This document shows, piece by piece, positions 36,418 to 45,638 of a DNA stretch of 64,000 nucleotides. The stretch is taken from the NCBI GenBank assembly GCA_028284285.1, contig JANQSA010000082.1, forward strand, positions 62,001 to 126,000, given 5' to 3'. The DNA comes from Croceivirga sp. (GTDB taxonomy: Bacteria > Bacteroidota > Bacteroidia > Flavobacteriales > Flavobacteriaceae). Below the pieces are notes generated by a model. The model was not told where the DNA came from and searched no databases. It was given only the letters and a program-made list of their open reading frames with translations. Every line of letters begins with the position of its first letter. Positions within the stretch are counted from its first letter, which is position 1. A program made the position numbers and the translations under genes.

Positions 36418-36443
36418 AATGCCCGGACAAACCTCCGGGCATT
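36418..36443. terminator. Bidirectional terminator
   Basis: AATGCCCGG (36418-36426) and CCGGGCATT (36435-36443) make a perfect 9-bp stem between the convergent reductase and repeat-lipoprotein genes. Confidence 0.8.
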
Positions 36444-36496
36444 CCCTCAATTAAACAAAACACTTAAGGAATCATCTCCCCTTTCATAGCTAAGTG

Positions 36497-38242
36497 CTAG
36501 TTTCGCGTGACCTGAATGCTGTTGGATAACCCATACAGCCCTTCCAGATCGGCAATATTATTTCCGACGGCTAAACCGGTAAGCCCATCTTCATAGCGCA
36601 TATACCAGATAAAGCAAACTCCCGGGCCGGCAGCATCAAAATCCACCCCTTCAACATCCGCTAATGTAGGCGGCAACCCCAGAATGTTATTTTGATCATC
36701 CGTGATCACCCAGGTACGGTTGGCCCCCGTAGCGTTACTGCCATCCAACATAATTCCACTCACCCTATCCGGAATACCATCCACATCAAAGGTGAAAGGT
36801 CCTCCACTAATGGTTCCTGCATTCGGGTTACGATATACCCGTATGGCATTAGACAGTGCAAAGAATCCGCTCAGATCTCCCGCATTTTGACCGGCTTCCA
36901 AGCCTGTGATGCCGTCTTCGTAGGTGATATGCCAAATGAGGCATAGTCCAATTCCGGCAGCATCAAAATCTACCCCTTCAACTGCTTCCAGGGTGGGTGG
37001 TAAGCCCAGGATGTTTAGAGCGTCGTCTGTAATAATGTATCCTTGATTAGAACCATTCAAGTTAGTATCATCCAGGGTAATGCCACTAACGTTATCGGGA
37101 GTACCATCTACGGAAAACATATACGGCCCTCCATTTAATACCCCTGCGTTCAAGGCCAAACGATCCACAACAATGAAATTGGAAAGATCAAATTGTCCGG
37201 TCAGATCGTCCAGATTGTTCCCTGCTTCCAGGCCGCCCAAACCGGTAGAATAGGTCAAGTGATAGATGTAGCAGCGCCCCACGCCGGCACCATCAAAATC
37301 GACTCCTTCAACGGCTTCCAGGGTTGGTGGGATCCCCAGGATGTTTCGGTTATCATCGGTGATTACATAAGTTTGGTTATCCCCGTTTAAACTGGTGTCA
37401 TCCAATACAATCCCACTTACCCTATCCGGTGAACCATCCACAACAAATTCATAAGGACCTCCGGAGAGTTCCCCGGCATTCAAAGCAATCCGATCCACTT
37501 CAATAAAATTGGAAAGGTCAAATTGTCCGGTAAGATCATCCAGATTATTCCCTGCTTCCAGGCCGCCCAAACCGGTAGAATAGGTTAAGTGATAAATGTA
37601 GCAACGCCCTACGCCAGCACCGTCAAAATCCACCCCTTCCAGGGCTTCCAATGTGGGTGGCATCCCCAGGATGTTTCGGCTATCATCGGTAATTACATAG
37701 GTTTGGTTATCTCCGTTCAGATTGGTATCGTCTAACATAATACCACTTACCCTATCCGGTAGGCCATCCACTACAAATACAAACGGTCCGCCGGATAGCT
37801 CCCCAGCATCAAGAGCACCGCGGTTCACTACAATAAAATTGGAGAGATCAAAGATCCCGCCCAGGTTATCCAGATTCTCCCCCATGGACAATCCTGCAAG
37901 TCCCAGATTATAGGTGAGATGATAGATATAGCAGTCCCCTACTCCAGCGGCATCAAAATCTACCCCTTCCACAGCTTCAAGGGTGGGAGGCATTCCCAAA
38001 ATATTCCTGACATCGTCAGTGATCACATAAGTTTGCACCTCTCCGTTACCGTCAAACCCGGACAAGCTAATACCACTTACCATATCCGGGACTCCATCCA
38101 CAGTGAAACTAAAAGGTCCTCCGGCAAGTTGTCCCGCATCTAATTGGACAACATCCGGCCCTGCATCAGAATCGTCCTCCTCGCAGGCCCACAAAAGCAG
38201 GCCCAAGGAAGCTATAAAAGCAATTGTTTTTACGTTGTTCAT
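36497..38242 (-). CDS. Surface lipoprotein of five tandem 110-residue repeats
   Basis: A 581-residue protein. The signal peptide ends in a lipobox (LLLWAC, Cys20) followed by EEDDSD, an acidic run like the Bacteroidota signal for lipoproteins shown on the cell surface. The rest is five repeats of 110 residues starting at about 34, 144, 254, 364 and 473, each with the pattern GGPF.F.VDG.PD.VSGI, YVITDD..NILG.PPTLEAVEGVDFD and a single Cys (104, 214, 324, 434, 543). Repeats 2 and 3 are also very similar in DNA, so they arose by recent duplication. Similar modules occur in secreted proteins of marine bacteria; function unknown, binding or adhesion possible. Divergent from a two-component system. 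Confidence 0.85.
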   Translation of the reverse strand: MNNVKTIAFIASLGLLLWACEEDDSDAGPDVVQLDAGQLAGGPFSFTVDGVPDMVSGISLSGFDGNGEVQTYVITDDVRNILGMPPTLEAVEGVDFDAAGVGDCYIYHLTYNLGLAGLSMGENLDNLGGIFDLSNFIVVNRGALDAGELSGGPFVFVVDGLPDRVSGIMLDDTNLNGDNQTYVITDDSRNILGMPPTLEALEGVDFDGAGVGRCYIYHLTYSTGLGGLEAGNNLDDLTGQFDLSNFIEVDRIALNAGELSGGPYEFVVDGSPDRVSGIVLDDTSLNGDNQTYVITDDNRNILGIPPTLEAVEGVDFDGAGVGRCYIYHLTYSTGLGGLEAGNNLDDLTGQFDLSNFIVVDRLALNAGVLNGGPYMFSVDGTPDNVSGITLDDTNLNGSNQGYIITDDALNILGLPPTLEAVEGVDFDAAGIGLCLIWHITYEDGITGLEAGQNAGDLSGFFALSNAIRVYRNPNAGTISGGPFTFDVDGIPDRVSGIMLDGSNATGANRTWVITDDQNNILGLPPTLADVEGVDFDAAGPGVCFIWYMRYEDGLTGLAVGNNIADLEGLYGLSNSIQVTRN

Positions 38243-38453
38243 AGTACATCAGTTTTTGTGAATCAAAGAACTACAGAAGATGTTGCAGAAAGTTCACAGA
38301 AATCTCAACTTTTTTAATGTGCTGGTTTTTAAATAGATAAGATTATTTTGGGTATCCAAGTGCAATACTTTTGGTTTCTTTACGACCAAAGAGCAGGTAT
38401 TGTGTACACCGTTGTGAACATTTCGTGAGATTTTACCACTTAATTTACTACCC

Positions 38454-39158
38454 ATGAAAAAGGTATTGATCGTTGAGGACGATCCGGAAATCATCCAATT
38501 ATTGGAAATTCACCTGAAAGATCTGGGGTGTACTACATTATCTGCGCGACAAGGAGATTCCGGATTGCGTCTTGCTATTGAGCAGGAACCGGACCTGGTG
38601 ATCCTGGATGTTATGCTCCCCGAAATGGATGGCATTGAAGTCTGTCAAAAAATACGGGCGAACAACATAAAATCGCCCATAATGATGCTTACCGCCAAAT
38701 CCGAGGAAATTGATAAGGTTTTAGGATTAGAGGTAGGTGCTGATGATTACCTCACCAAACCCTTTAGTGTTCGCGAATTCATCGCCCGGGTAAAGGCGAT
38801 TTTCAGGAGGCAAAAAATGACAAAAGCCGCTTCACCTCCTATCCAAAATCAGGAACAACTGCGATTTGACAATCTTCGCATCGATATTGAAAAACGCAAG
38901 GTGGTCCTTGACGAGCAACGGGTAGAGCTCTCCCCAAAAGAGTTTGAATTGCTGGTACTGTTATCTTCTAACCCGGGGAAAAGTTACGACCGCACCAAAC
39001 TTCTCAATTTGATCTGGGGATATGATTTTAAAGGCTATGAGCATACTGTGAATTCCCATATCAATCGCCTGCGCTCTAAAATTGAGCCGGATATGGGCAA
39101 TCCTAAATTTATCCTTACCACCTGGGGCGTGGGGTATAAATTTAACGAAGAACTATGA
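38454..39158 (+). CDS. OmpR/PhoB-type response regulator
   Basis: A 234-residue regulator: receiver domain at 1-115 with acidic pocket EDD (8-10), phospho-acceptor Asp52 in LVILDVMLP and Lys in LTKPFSVREF; winged-helix DNA-binding domain at 135-234 (ELSPKEFELLVLLSSNPGKSY). Its stop overlaps the kinase start (ATGA), so they form a couple. The 211 bp upstream, shared with the repeat lipoprotein, contain the inverted pairs AAATCTCA/TGAGATTT (38300/38426) and TTTGGT/ACCAAA (38370/38385), possible binding sites. Confidence 0.95.
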   Translation: MKKVLIVEDDPEIIQLLEIHLKDLGCTTLSARQGDSGLRLAIEQEPDLVILDVMLPEMDGIEVCQKIRANNIKSPIMMLTAKSEEIDKVLGLEVGADDYLTKPFSVREFIARVKAIFRRQKMTKAASPPIQNQEQLRFDNLRIDIEKRKVVLDEQRVELSPKEFELLVLLSSNPGKSYDRTKLLNLIWGYDFKGYEHTVNSHINRLRSKIEPDMGNPKFILTTWGVGYKFNEEL

Positions 39159-40660
39159 AAACCAAGCTATTTTCTAACCGCCTGATCGGGAAACTTATGG
39201 TAGCTTTTATTTCCATTTTGGTGGTAGCAGGTATTGGCTATACTATCGCTACCCTTTACTTTTCCAATCAGTATTTTCACGAAACCACCCAGCGGCTTCA
39301 TGCCAATCTGGCCCAGGATCTTATTGAAGAAAAGTTTGTGGACCAGAGTCCTTTTGATAGCCTGGGGAATGTGAACAAACCATTATTTGGAGACATCATG
39401 CACGATATGATGGCTGTAAACAGGGCTATTGAAGTATACCTCCTGGATATGGAGGGCAACGTGCAATACTCTGTAGTTCTGGATCATAGTGATCCGGAGG
39501 CCACGGCCAAGAAGGTTTCTCTGGAACCTATTCACCAATACATCACTACTAACGGTAAGGGCTATCTTCTGGGAGATGATCCCAAAAATCCGGGTAAACA
39601 GCAAGTCTTTTCCGCTGCGAAATTTGAAAAAGGAGGCAAAGAAGGTTATATCTACATCATACTAGCCGGCCAGGAATACCTGGACACCCAAAACACCCTT
39701 TTAGGAAGTTATGCCCTAAAACTGGGGTTGGGAGCTTCGTTGTTAACCCTTTTCTTTGCAGGTTTGCTTGGGGTGCTCTCGATATGGTATCTCACCAAAA
39801 ACCTTCGGGAAATTAACTATGCAGCAGAGCGATTTCAACAAGGTGACCTGCAGTACCGGATCGACAAAGACGAAAAAACAGATTTGACCGGATTAGCCCA
39901 AACCTATAACGAAATGGCCGATACCATAGTAAAAGATATGGATCGTATTACTGCTTTGGAAAAGCTGCGAAGGGAACTCATTGCCAATATCTCTCATGAT
40001 CTCCGTACGCCATTAGCCATTATACAAGGGTACATTGACACACTTCAGATCAAAGATGAAGTGCTCAATGAGGAAGAAAGGGCAGAATATCTTCAAAAAA
40101 TCAGTTCCAGCGGGGAACGCCTCTCCAAACTCATTGGTCAATTGTTTGAATACTCTAAACTGGAATCCAATCAAATTGTACCGGACAAAGAACCTTTTCT
40201 TATTTCCGAATTGGCTAATGATATTCACAGAAATTACCAGGTACTGGCCAAGAAGAAAAACATAGCACTACAACTGGAGATGGCAGAAAAAGTACCATTG
40301 GTTTTTGCGGATATCTCCCTGGTAGAACGTGCCATCCAAAATTTAATGGACAATGCCCTGAAGTTCACCCCGGAGGGAGGTGAAGTGATTGTGAAGATCA
40401 CTCCTTTACATAAAGATGTGGAAATTACCATTAAAGATTCCGGCCCCGGAATTGCTAAAGAAAATCAATTACTTGTTTTTGAACGCTATAGGCAAACTAA
40501 GACCGGGAAAGAAAAAGAAGGGTCTGGCCTGGGTTTAGCTATTGTTCGTAAAATAATGGAATTACATAATGCCAGCATTAGTGTATTGAGCAAACCAAAT
40601 GAAGGCACGGCGTTTAGCTTCAGTTTACCGGTATATGAAAAGGGGCTAAGTTTCCGCTAA
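39155..40660 (+). CDS. Membrane sensor histidine kinase
   Basis: A 501-residue kinase: membrane helix at about 13-35, periplasmic sensor of about 150 residues (36-185), second helix at about 190-214, HAMP linker (215-265), dimerisation domain with His281 in ANISHDLRTPLA, and ATPase domain with N box NLMDNALKFTP, G1 DSGPGIA and G2 GSGLGLAIV. It should phosphorylate the regulator encoded just upstream. The signal is unknown; the divergent surface lipoprotein is a plausible target. Confidence 0.95.
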   Translation: MKTKLFSNRLIGKLMVAFISILVVAGIGYTIATLYFSNQYFHETTQRLHANLAQDLIEEKFVDQSPFDSLGNVNKPLFGDIMHDMMAVNRAIEVYLLDMEGNVQYSVVLDHSDPEATAKKVSLEPIHQYITTNGKGYLLGDDPKNPGKQQVFSAAKFEKGGKEGYIYIILAGQEYLDTQNTLLGSYALKLGLGASLLTLFFAGLLGVLSIWYLTKNLREINYAAERFQQGDLQYRIDKDEKTDLTGLAQTYNEMADTIVKDMDRITALEKLRRELIANISHDLRTPLAIIQGYIDTLQIKDEVLNEEERAEYLQKISSSGERLSKLIGQLFEYSKLESNQIVPDKEPFLISELANDIHRNYQVLAKKKNIALQLEMAEKVPLVFADISLVERAIQNLMDNALKFTPEGGEVIVKITPLHKDVEITIKDSGPGIAKENQLLVFERYRQTKTGKEKEGSGLGLAIVRKIMELHNASISVLSKPNEGTAFSFSLPVYEKGLSFR

Positions 40661-40712
40661 TTCCTGCTAATAACCTGTGTAATGGTTATCTTTAGGGAAA
40701 ACTTTGCGATTG

Positions 40713-41873
40713 ATGGTCCTTACCGATTCCCTTTTGGATTTTTTCCTGGAAACCCGAAAGCATTCCGAAATCCTTTGTGAACCTTTGGAAATTGAAGACT
40801 ACGTGGTACAACCTGTAGTAGATGTTAGTCCGCCTAAATGGCATTTGGGGCATACTACCTGGTTCTTTGAGGAATTTCTCCTAAAACCCTTTGGAAAGGA
40901 CTATACTATTTTTGATGATGACTTCTCTTTTGTTTTTAACAGCTACTATGAAACCGTAGGAGATCGGGTAGTTCGATCGGATAGGGGCAACCTAAGCAGG
41001 CCTTCGGTAAAAAAAGTATACGAATACCGGAAATATGTTACAGCAGGGATCAAAAAACTGTTTCAAGATGCACCATCGGCGGAAATGATCGATTTACTGG
41101 AAATTGGCATTCATCATGAAAAACAACATCAGGAATTGTTGCTCACAGACATCAAGTATATTTTGGGAAATAATCCTTTACTACCGGAATATTCAAAGAC
41201 CCTGAAAGAATATCCTGTGGAAAACCATGAACAAGAATGGATCGCTGTAGAAGAAGGCATCTATGAGATAGGGCACAGCTCAAGCAATTTTTGTTATGAT
41301 AATGAATTGGGGCGTCACACAGTTTTCCTGCACCCCTATGACATTGCTAACAAATTGGTGACCAATGGAGAATTTTTGGAATTTATTGTAGATGGAGGGT
41401 ATACCCGTTTTGACCTATGGCATGGTGAAGGCTGGGACTGGGTAAACCAAAATCGTATCCACTCCCCTCTGTACTGGCACAGGAAAAACGGGGATTGGTA
41501 CTATTACAGCCTGGGGGGATTAACTCCGTTGAAGGAAGAAGCTCCGGTAACCCATATCTCCTATTATGAAGCCTTTGCTTTTGCCCAATGGAAAGGCCTT
41601 AGATTACCCACGGAATTTGAATGGGAGGTCGCTCAACAGTACTTCTCCTGGGGACAACGCTGGGAATGGACGGAAAGTGCCTACCTCCCCTATCCCAATT
41701 ATAAAAAAGCGGACGGCGCATTGGGAGAGTACAACGGGAAATTCATGGTAAATCAAAAAGTACTGCGGGGAGGTTCCATAGCTACACCTAAAGCGCATAC
41801 ACGACCTACTTATAGAAATTTTTTCCACCCACATTTGCGCTGGCAATTTACCGGACTAAGGTTGGCGCGATAA
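40713..41873 (+). CDS. egtB: Ergothioneine biosynthesis protein EgtB-like (iron-dependent C-S bond forming sulfoxide synthase)
   Basis: A 386-residue protein (ATG at 40713; the longer frame needs a TTG). The N-terminal DinB-like helical domain has the three-His iron site: His47 (WHLGHTTWFFEEF) and His135/His139 (HEKQH). The C-terminal half is a formylglycine-enzyme-like domain (LRLPTEFEWEVAQ, KVLRGGS, WQFTGLRLAR). EgtB joins a thiol to trimethylhistidine with oxygen. No EgtA or EgtC is seen, so cysteine itself rather than gamma-glutamylcysteine may be the thiol (inference). First gene of a three-gene operon. Confidence 0.9.
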   Translation: MVLTDSLLDFFLETRKHSEILCEPLEIEDYVVQPVVDVSPPKWHLGHTTWFFEEFLLKPFGKDYTIFDDDFSFVFNSYYETVGDRVVRSDRGNLSRPSVKKVYEYRKYVTAGIKKLFQDAPSAEMIDLLEIGIHHEKQHQELLLTDIKYILGNNPLLPEYSKTLKEYPVENHEQEWIAVEEGIYEIGHSSSNFCYDNELGRHTVFLHPYDIANKLVTNGEFLEFIVDGGYTRFDLWHGEGWDWVNQNRIHSPLYWHRKNGDWYYYSLGGLTPLKEEAPVTHISYYEAFAFAQWKGLRLPTEFEWEVAQQYFSWGQRWEWTESAYLPYPNYKKADGALGEYNGKFMVNQKVLRGGSIATPKAHTRPTYRNFFHPHLRWQFTGLRLAR

Positions 41874-41889
41874 TCTCGACAAAAAAAGT

Positions 41890-42867
41890 ATGCAGAATAA
41901 AACAGATAGTGCTTTTGACACTATGTTTGGACAGGAGGTGCATGAAGGTTTGACCGCCTTCCCAAAGTACCTGTCCTCCAAGTATTTTTATGACGAAACC
42001 GGAGATAAACTGTTTCAGGATATTATGGCCATGCCAGACTACTATTTAACAGAAAGCGAATTTGCTATTCTGAAAAGATACAGCCCGGAAATAACAAAAT
42101 TGTTCTCTGAAGACAAACAACCCTTTAGTCTTTTTGAATTAGGTGCAGGAGATGGCAAAAAAACTAAAATTCTACTTCGGGAACTGGTAGCAAAAAATGT
42201 CGATTTTGATTACCGCCCTATTGATATTAGCCAAAATGCTCTGAATCAGTTGGAACTGTCCATTAAAAAGGAATTGCCTGCTGTTCCGATTAACCCGCTA
42301 CAGGGCACCTATTTTGACACCTTACAAGACATTGGCAAAGAAAATGGCAGAAAAAAAGTCATACTTTTTTTAGGCTCCAATATTGGCAACCTATTACATC
42401 CTCAAGCTATTGACTTTCTACAAAAAATGACTGCGGTCTTAGGAACAAAAGATTTGTTATTTATGGGCATGGACCAAAAAAAACACCCTCAGACCATATT
42501 AAATGCGTACAACGATAAAGGGGGTATTACCGAAGCCTTCAATAAGAACATTTTAAATAGAATCAACACAGAATTCCAGGGGAATTTTGATCCTGATAAG
42601 TTCCTTCATTGGGAAGTCTATGACCCGGAAACCGGAACCGCCAAAAGTTATTTGGTAGCCAAGGAAAAACATATGGTCCTGATAGCGTCTTTGGGACTGG
42701 AAATCAATTTTTCCCAATGGGAAACTATCCATACGGAGATTTCCCAGAAATATGATGATCCCACTGTGGAATGGTTAGCGGGAAAAGCAGGATTGGAAAT
42801 CGTTACCAGTTTTACAGATGGAAATAACTTTTTTAAAGATTATATTTTAAAGAAAAAAGCGCTATGA
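41890..42867 (+). CDS. egtD: L-histidine N-alpha-methyltransferase EgtD-like
   Basis: A 325-residue methyltransferase with the family opening LSSKYFYDETGDKLFQDI, YYLTESE, SAM site LFELGAGDGKKT and FLGSNIGN. It methylates histidine three times with SAM to hercynine, the substrate of EgtB, encoded 16 bp upstream. Its stop overlaps the start of the DUF427 gene by 4 bp. It draws on the SAM made by the metK block. Confidence 0.92.
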   Translation: MQNKTDSAFDTMFGQEVHEGLTAFPKYLSSKYFYDETGDKLFQDIMAMPDYYLTESEFAILKRYSPEITKLFSEDKQPFSLFELGAGDGKKTKILLRELVAKNVDFDYRPIDISQNALNQLELSIKKELPAVPINPLQGTYFDTLQDIGKENGRKKVILFLGSNIGNLLHPQAIDFLQKMTAVLGTKDLLFMGMDQKKHPQTILNAYNDKGGITEAFNKNILNRINTEFQGNFDPDKFLHWEVYDPETGTAKSYLVAKEKHMVLIASLGLEINFSQWETIHTEISQKYDDPTVEWLAGKAGLEIVTSFTDGNNFFKDYILKKKAL

Positions 42868-43145
42868 AAGCTGTTTGGAACAACACAGTAATCGCGGAAA
42901 GCAATGCCACTAAAGTAATTGAAGGCAATCACTATTTTCCGCCGGAGAGTATAAAAACGGAGTATTTTAAGCCCAGTGGAACGCATACCACATGCCCCTG
43001 GAAAGGAGAAGCTTCTTATTATTCCCTGGAAGTAGATGGTAAAACCAATGCGGATGCCGCCTGGTATTATCCGAAAGCCAAAGACATGGCAAAACAGATA
43101 GAGGGATATGTAGCGTTTTGGAGAGGAGTGGCCATTGAAGAATAA
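42864..43145 (+). CDS. DUF427 domain protein
   Basis: A 93-residue single-domain protein: MKAVWNNTVIAESNATKVIEGNHYFPPESI, then CPWKGEASYYSLEV and a C-terminal AAWYYPKAKDMAKQIEGYVAFW. The DUF427 family is widespread and has no settled function. Overlap with egtD (ATGA) suggests a role tied to the ergothioneine pathway or to use of its product, which is inference from position only. Confidence 0.88.
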   Translation: MKAVWNNTVIAESNATKVIEGNHYFPPESIKTEYFKPSGTHTTCPWKGEASYYSLEVDGKTNADAAWYYPKAKDMAKQIEGYVAFWRGVAIEE

Positions 43146-43175
43146 ATTCTTCAATGGCGCAAACTAAGTTGATCG

Positions 43176-43472
43176 TTACACTTCTAACACTGCGTTTTCA
43201 GTTCCGGCGTAGTCATTCCACTGGTAACGGTCCGCTTCACTGTCATTAACGTAAGCGTCGTCCACCAGGTAACGAAATTCATAAGTGTTTTCCTTGGGTA
43301 ATTCAAAGGTGCCTTTAAAAGTACCGTTCTTTAATTTTTTCAACATACTTCCCTTTGGGTTCCAATTATTGAAATCCCCAACTACGGCTACCTTTTTTGC
43401 TTCCTTGGCAGGAACGGTGAAGGTAACCTTGCAGACAGGTTTACTTTTCAAATACTGTTTCTTTATTGCCAT
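43176..43472 (-). CDS. Isoamylase early-set (CBM48-like) domain protein
   Basis: A 98-residue protein made of one Ig-like early-set domain: KVTFTVPAKEAKKVAVVGDFNNWNPKGSMLKKLKNGTF, with the VGDFNNW signature of glycogen-binding domains, and YEFRYLVDD. The ATG at 43472 (MAIKKQYLK) is preferred over a frame 11 residues longer. It may bind glycogen or act as a small scaffold; no catalytic domain is present. Convergent with the egt operon, 30 bp apart. Confidence 0.87.
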   Translation of the reverse strand: MAIKKQYLKSKPVCKVTFTVPAKEAKKVAVVGDFNNWNPKGSMLKKLKNGTFKGTFELPKENTYEFRYLVDDAYVNDSEADRYQWNDYAGTENAVLEV

Positions 43473-43625
43473 GGTAAATGAATTTATAAAATTTGGACAA
43501 AGCAAACTATAAAACTGTTAATTGCCAATAGATTATGACTGATTTATCATTTTTTTAAAATATGCTTTATAAATTATAGACTTTGCTAAAAATTAAATTG
43601 GTTTTTCTTTCAACCGACAAAAAAA

Positions 43626-44714
43626 CTACGATTTGAGGAGGGTAATAATAGCTTCCAAATCTTCCAAAGTGTTGTAGAAATGAAACCCTAGTCGCGTTCC
43701 ACCCCCTCTTCGGGCACCCACTATATTATTTTTAAGCAGTTTCTCATGGGTAATCCTATCTACGGTAATATTAAAAATAGTACTATGGCTTTTTCGTTTT
43801 TGGACAGTATCTTCTAAAAGTCCCAGGGCAGTAAAGTAGGTTTTCGCTTTTTCTGCTATTTGCCGGTTATGTGCTCCTATCTTCGTTAGATCGCAAGCCA
43901 TCAATGATTTCAAGGCATAATCCAGGCTCCCAAAACTTAGTGAATCCAGATGCCCGGGTTCCAAATGTTTGCAGAAGGTACGCTCACCGCTATTTTCTTT
44001 TAGATTGCGTCCGGAACCGTACCCCATTGCCTTTAAGGAAAATCGTGCTTTTGCTGTTTCGTTTACAAGGAAAAAACCGTTACCATAACCGGCCAGTAAC
44101 CATTTATACCCGCTGGTTCCCAAAACATCTATCCCGGACATGGAAAAATCAAAAAAATCCGTTCCACAGAACTGGGTACCATCCACAATAATCAATAGAT
44201 CGGGGTAATCCCTTTTCAATTCCTTGAAAAAGCGCACATCAAGTTGTATTCCATTGAGCCATTGCACCAAACTACAGGCTAAAACTGTGGCGCCACTAGC
44301 CTGAATACCCTCATGAATCCTTTCCTCCAAATTTGCTGTTATTGGTAGTAATTCAACCTTAAAATCCCTGTTTTGAAAGGGCCGGTTCAACGAAGGGTAA
44401 TCCTGTTCCAGCAGCACTATTTTTTCTTTTTTCCCCAAACCTTCCAGCAAAAGATTAATGCCCAAACTAAAGCTTGGGATCAAAGCTACATTGTCCGCGG
44501 TACAGCCAAAACATTCCCCGACGGTCTGTCTAACACTAAAAATCAACTGCCCGGTTTGTGCTTTTCTTTCGCTACCACTGGTGGCATAATCCAAATCGTG
44601 CTCCTTACGCCACGCTAATAGTCCTTTACTTAGTAGTCCGGATGTCGCGGTATTTACATACCTGCCATCCTTTAAAGCCGGAAAACGATCCCGTACTTTT
44701 TGTGGTATCTCCAT
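43626..44714 (-). CDS. Class V aminotransferase-like PLP enzyme
   Basis: A 362-residue PLP protein of the cysteine desulfurase/isopenicillin epimerase group. The PLP lysine is in LGTSGYKWLLAGYG, and the Asp in IIVDGTQFCG; YVNTATSGLLSKG forms the start. It lacks a mobile-loop Cys motif typical of NifS/IscS. Possible reactions are transamination, epimerisation or C-S lysis. It lies 0.5 kb after the egt operon, opposite strand, and might supply the C-S lyase (EgtE) step, though this is only a positional guess. Confidence 0.8.
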   Translation of the reverse strand: MEIPQKVRDRFPALKDGRYVNTATSGLLSKGLLAWRKEHDLDYATSGSERKAQTGQLIFSVRQTVGECFGCTADNVALIPSFSLGINLLLEGLGKKEKIVLLEQDYPSLNRPFQNRDFKVELLPITANLEERIHEGIQASGATVLACSLVQWLNGIQLDVRFFKELKRDYPDLLIIVDGTQFCGTDFFDFSMSGIDVLGTSGYKWLLAGYGNGFFLVNETAKARFSLKAMGYGSGRNLKENSGERTFCKHLEPGHLDSLSFGSLDYALKSLMACDLTKIGAHNRQIAEKAKTYFTALGLLEDTVQKRKSHSTIFNITVDRITHEKLLKNNIVGARRGGGTRLGFHFYNTLEDLEAIITLLKS

Positions 44715-44730
44715 TGCTGCCAGATTCGGT

Positions 44731-44738
44731 TATCTTTG
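44731..44738 (+). promoter_or_regulatory. -7 box upstream of the 2TM-folA pair
   Basis: TATCTTTG matches TAnnTTTG 19 bp before the ATG at 44758; -33 box weak. Confidence 0.45.
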
Positions 44739-44757
44739 TTGTTAAAGATAGCCAAAG

Positions 44758-45144
44758 ATGTTTGCGAAAAAGAAAGCAGATCCCCAAATAGATTTGGAAC
44801 AACACGAGTTTTTAGAAACGGCGCAACAACGCATAAAGCAAAAGAAAAGATTGTTCACTCATTTCGTTATTTTCCTAATTGGTAGCGTTTTTCTGATTCT
44901 GATCAACAAAATTCTAAAGTATGGGGAAGAATATGACTGGTTTATTTGGGCCATTTTGGTATGGGGATTCTTATTTGTCATCCATGTATTCAATGTATTT
45001 GTTACCCAGCGGTTCATGGGAATGGAATGGGAAAGGAAACAACGCGAAAAACTGGTATCTAAGCAACAACAACGTATAGCGGAACTGCAAAAAGAAATTG
45101 AAACGGAATTTCCCATATCCCAAATCAACAAAAAAAAAGAATGA
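44758..45144 (+). CDS. 2TM domain protein
   Basis: A 128-residue protein with two membrane helices (about 38-58 and 67-88), an RIKQKKRLFTHFVIFLIGS entry typical of the 2TM family, and a C-terminal charged coiled coil (RKQREKLVSKQQQRIAELQKEIE). In other Bacteroidota the domain is often attached to histidine kinases; alone its role is unknown. Its stop overlaps the folA start by 4 bp. Confidence 0.85.
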   Translation: MFAKKKADPQIDLEQHEFLETAQQRIKQKKRLFTHFVIFLIGSVFLILINKILKYGEEYDWFIWAILVWGFLFVIHVFNVFVTQRFMGMEWERKQREKLVSKQQQRIAELQKEIETEFPISQINKKKE

Positions 45145-45638
45145 CTGTATTAATCATCATCGCAGCGGCCGGAGAGAACAATGCTTTAGGTATACATAAT
45201 GATCTCCCCTGGCATCTTCCGGATGACTTTAAACGCTTTAAAAAACTCACCAGCGGCCACAAAATAATCATGGGGAGAAAAACCCTGGAAAGTTTTCCCA
45301 AACCACTTCCCAACCGTGAGCATATTGTAGTTACCCGGGATAAAAAATACCATCCAAAATTCCCCTGTACTATTGTACATTCCTTAGAACAGGCGATTAG
45401 TTTGGCAAAAACGGACCCTGCTGCCTTTATTATAGGCGGTGGAGAAATATATGCACAAGCCATGGCGTTTGCCACAAAAATTGAACTCACACGTATCCAT
45501 GCCTCATTTGAAGCTGACACCTTTTTTCCCAAAGTAGATCCAGGCGAATGGCAGCTGATCAAAGAAGAATATCACCCCAAAGATGAACGTCATGAGTATG
45601 ACTTTACCTATCAAACCTTTCTGAAAAAGGGGCATTAG
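45141..45638 (+). CDS. folA: Dihydrofolate reductase
   Basis: A 165-residue DHFR with LIIIAAAGENNALGIHNDLPWHLPDD (substrate and Met20-like loop, listed loosely), IMGRKTLESFPKPLPNR (NADPH contact) and FIIGGGEIYAQA. It regenerates tetrahydrofolate, needed after ThyA. The end overlaps the murI end by 4 bp on the opposite strand. Confidence 0.96.
   Translation: MTVLIIIAAAGENNALGIHNDLPWHLPDDFKRFKKLTSGHKIIMGRKTLESFPKPLPNREHIVVTRDKKYHPKFPCTIVHSLEQAISLAKTDPAAFIIGGGEIYAQAMAFATKIELTRIHASFEADTFFPKVDPGEWQLIKEEYHPKDERHEYDFTYQTFLKKGH

Noticed and set aside
36497-38242. CRISPR-like array suggested by regular repeats
   Set aside because: The 330-bp periodic repeats are in-frame protein repeats in an open reading frame, not short direct repeats with spacers.
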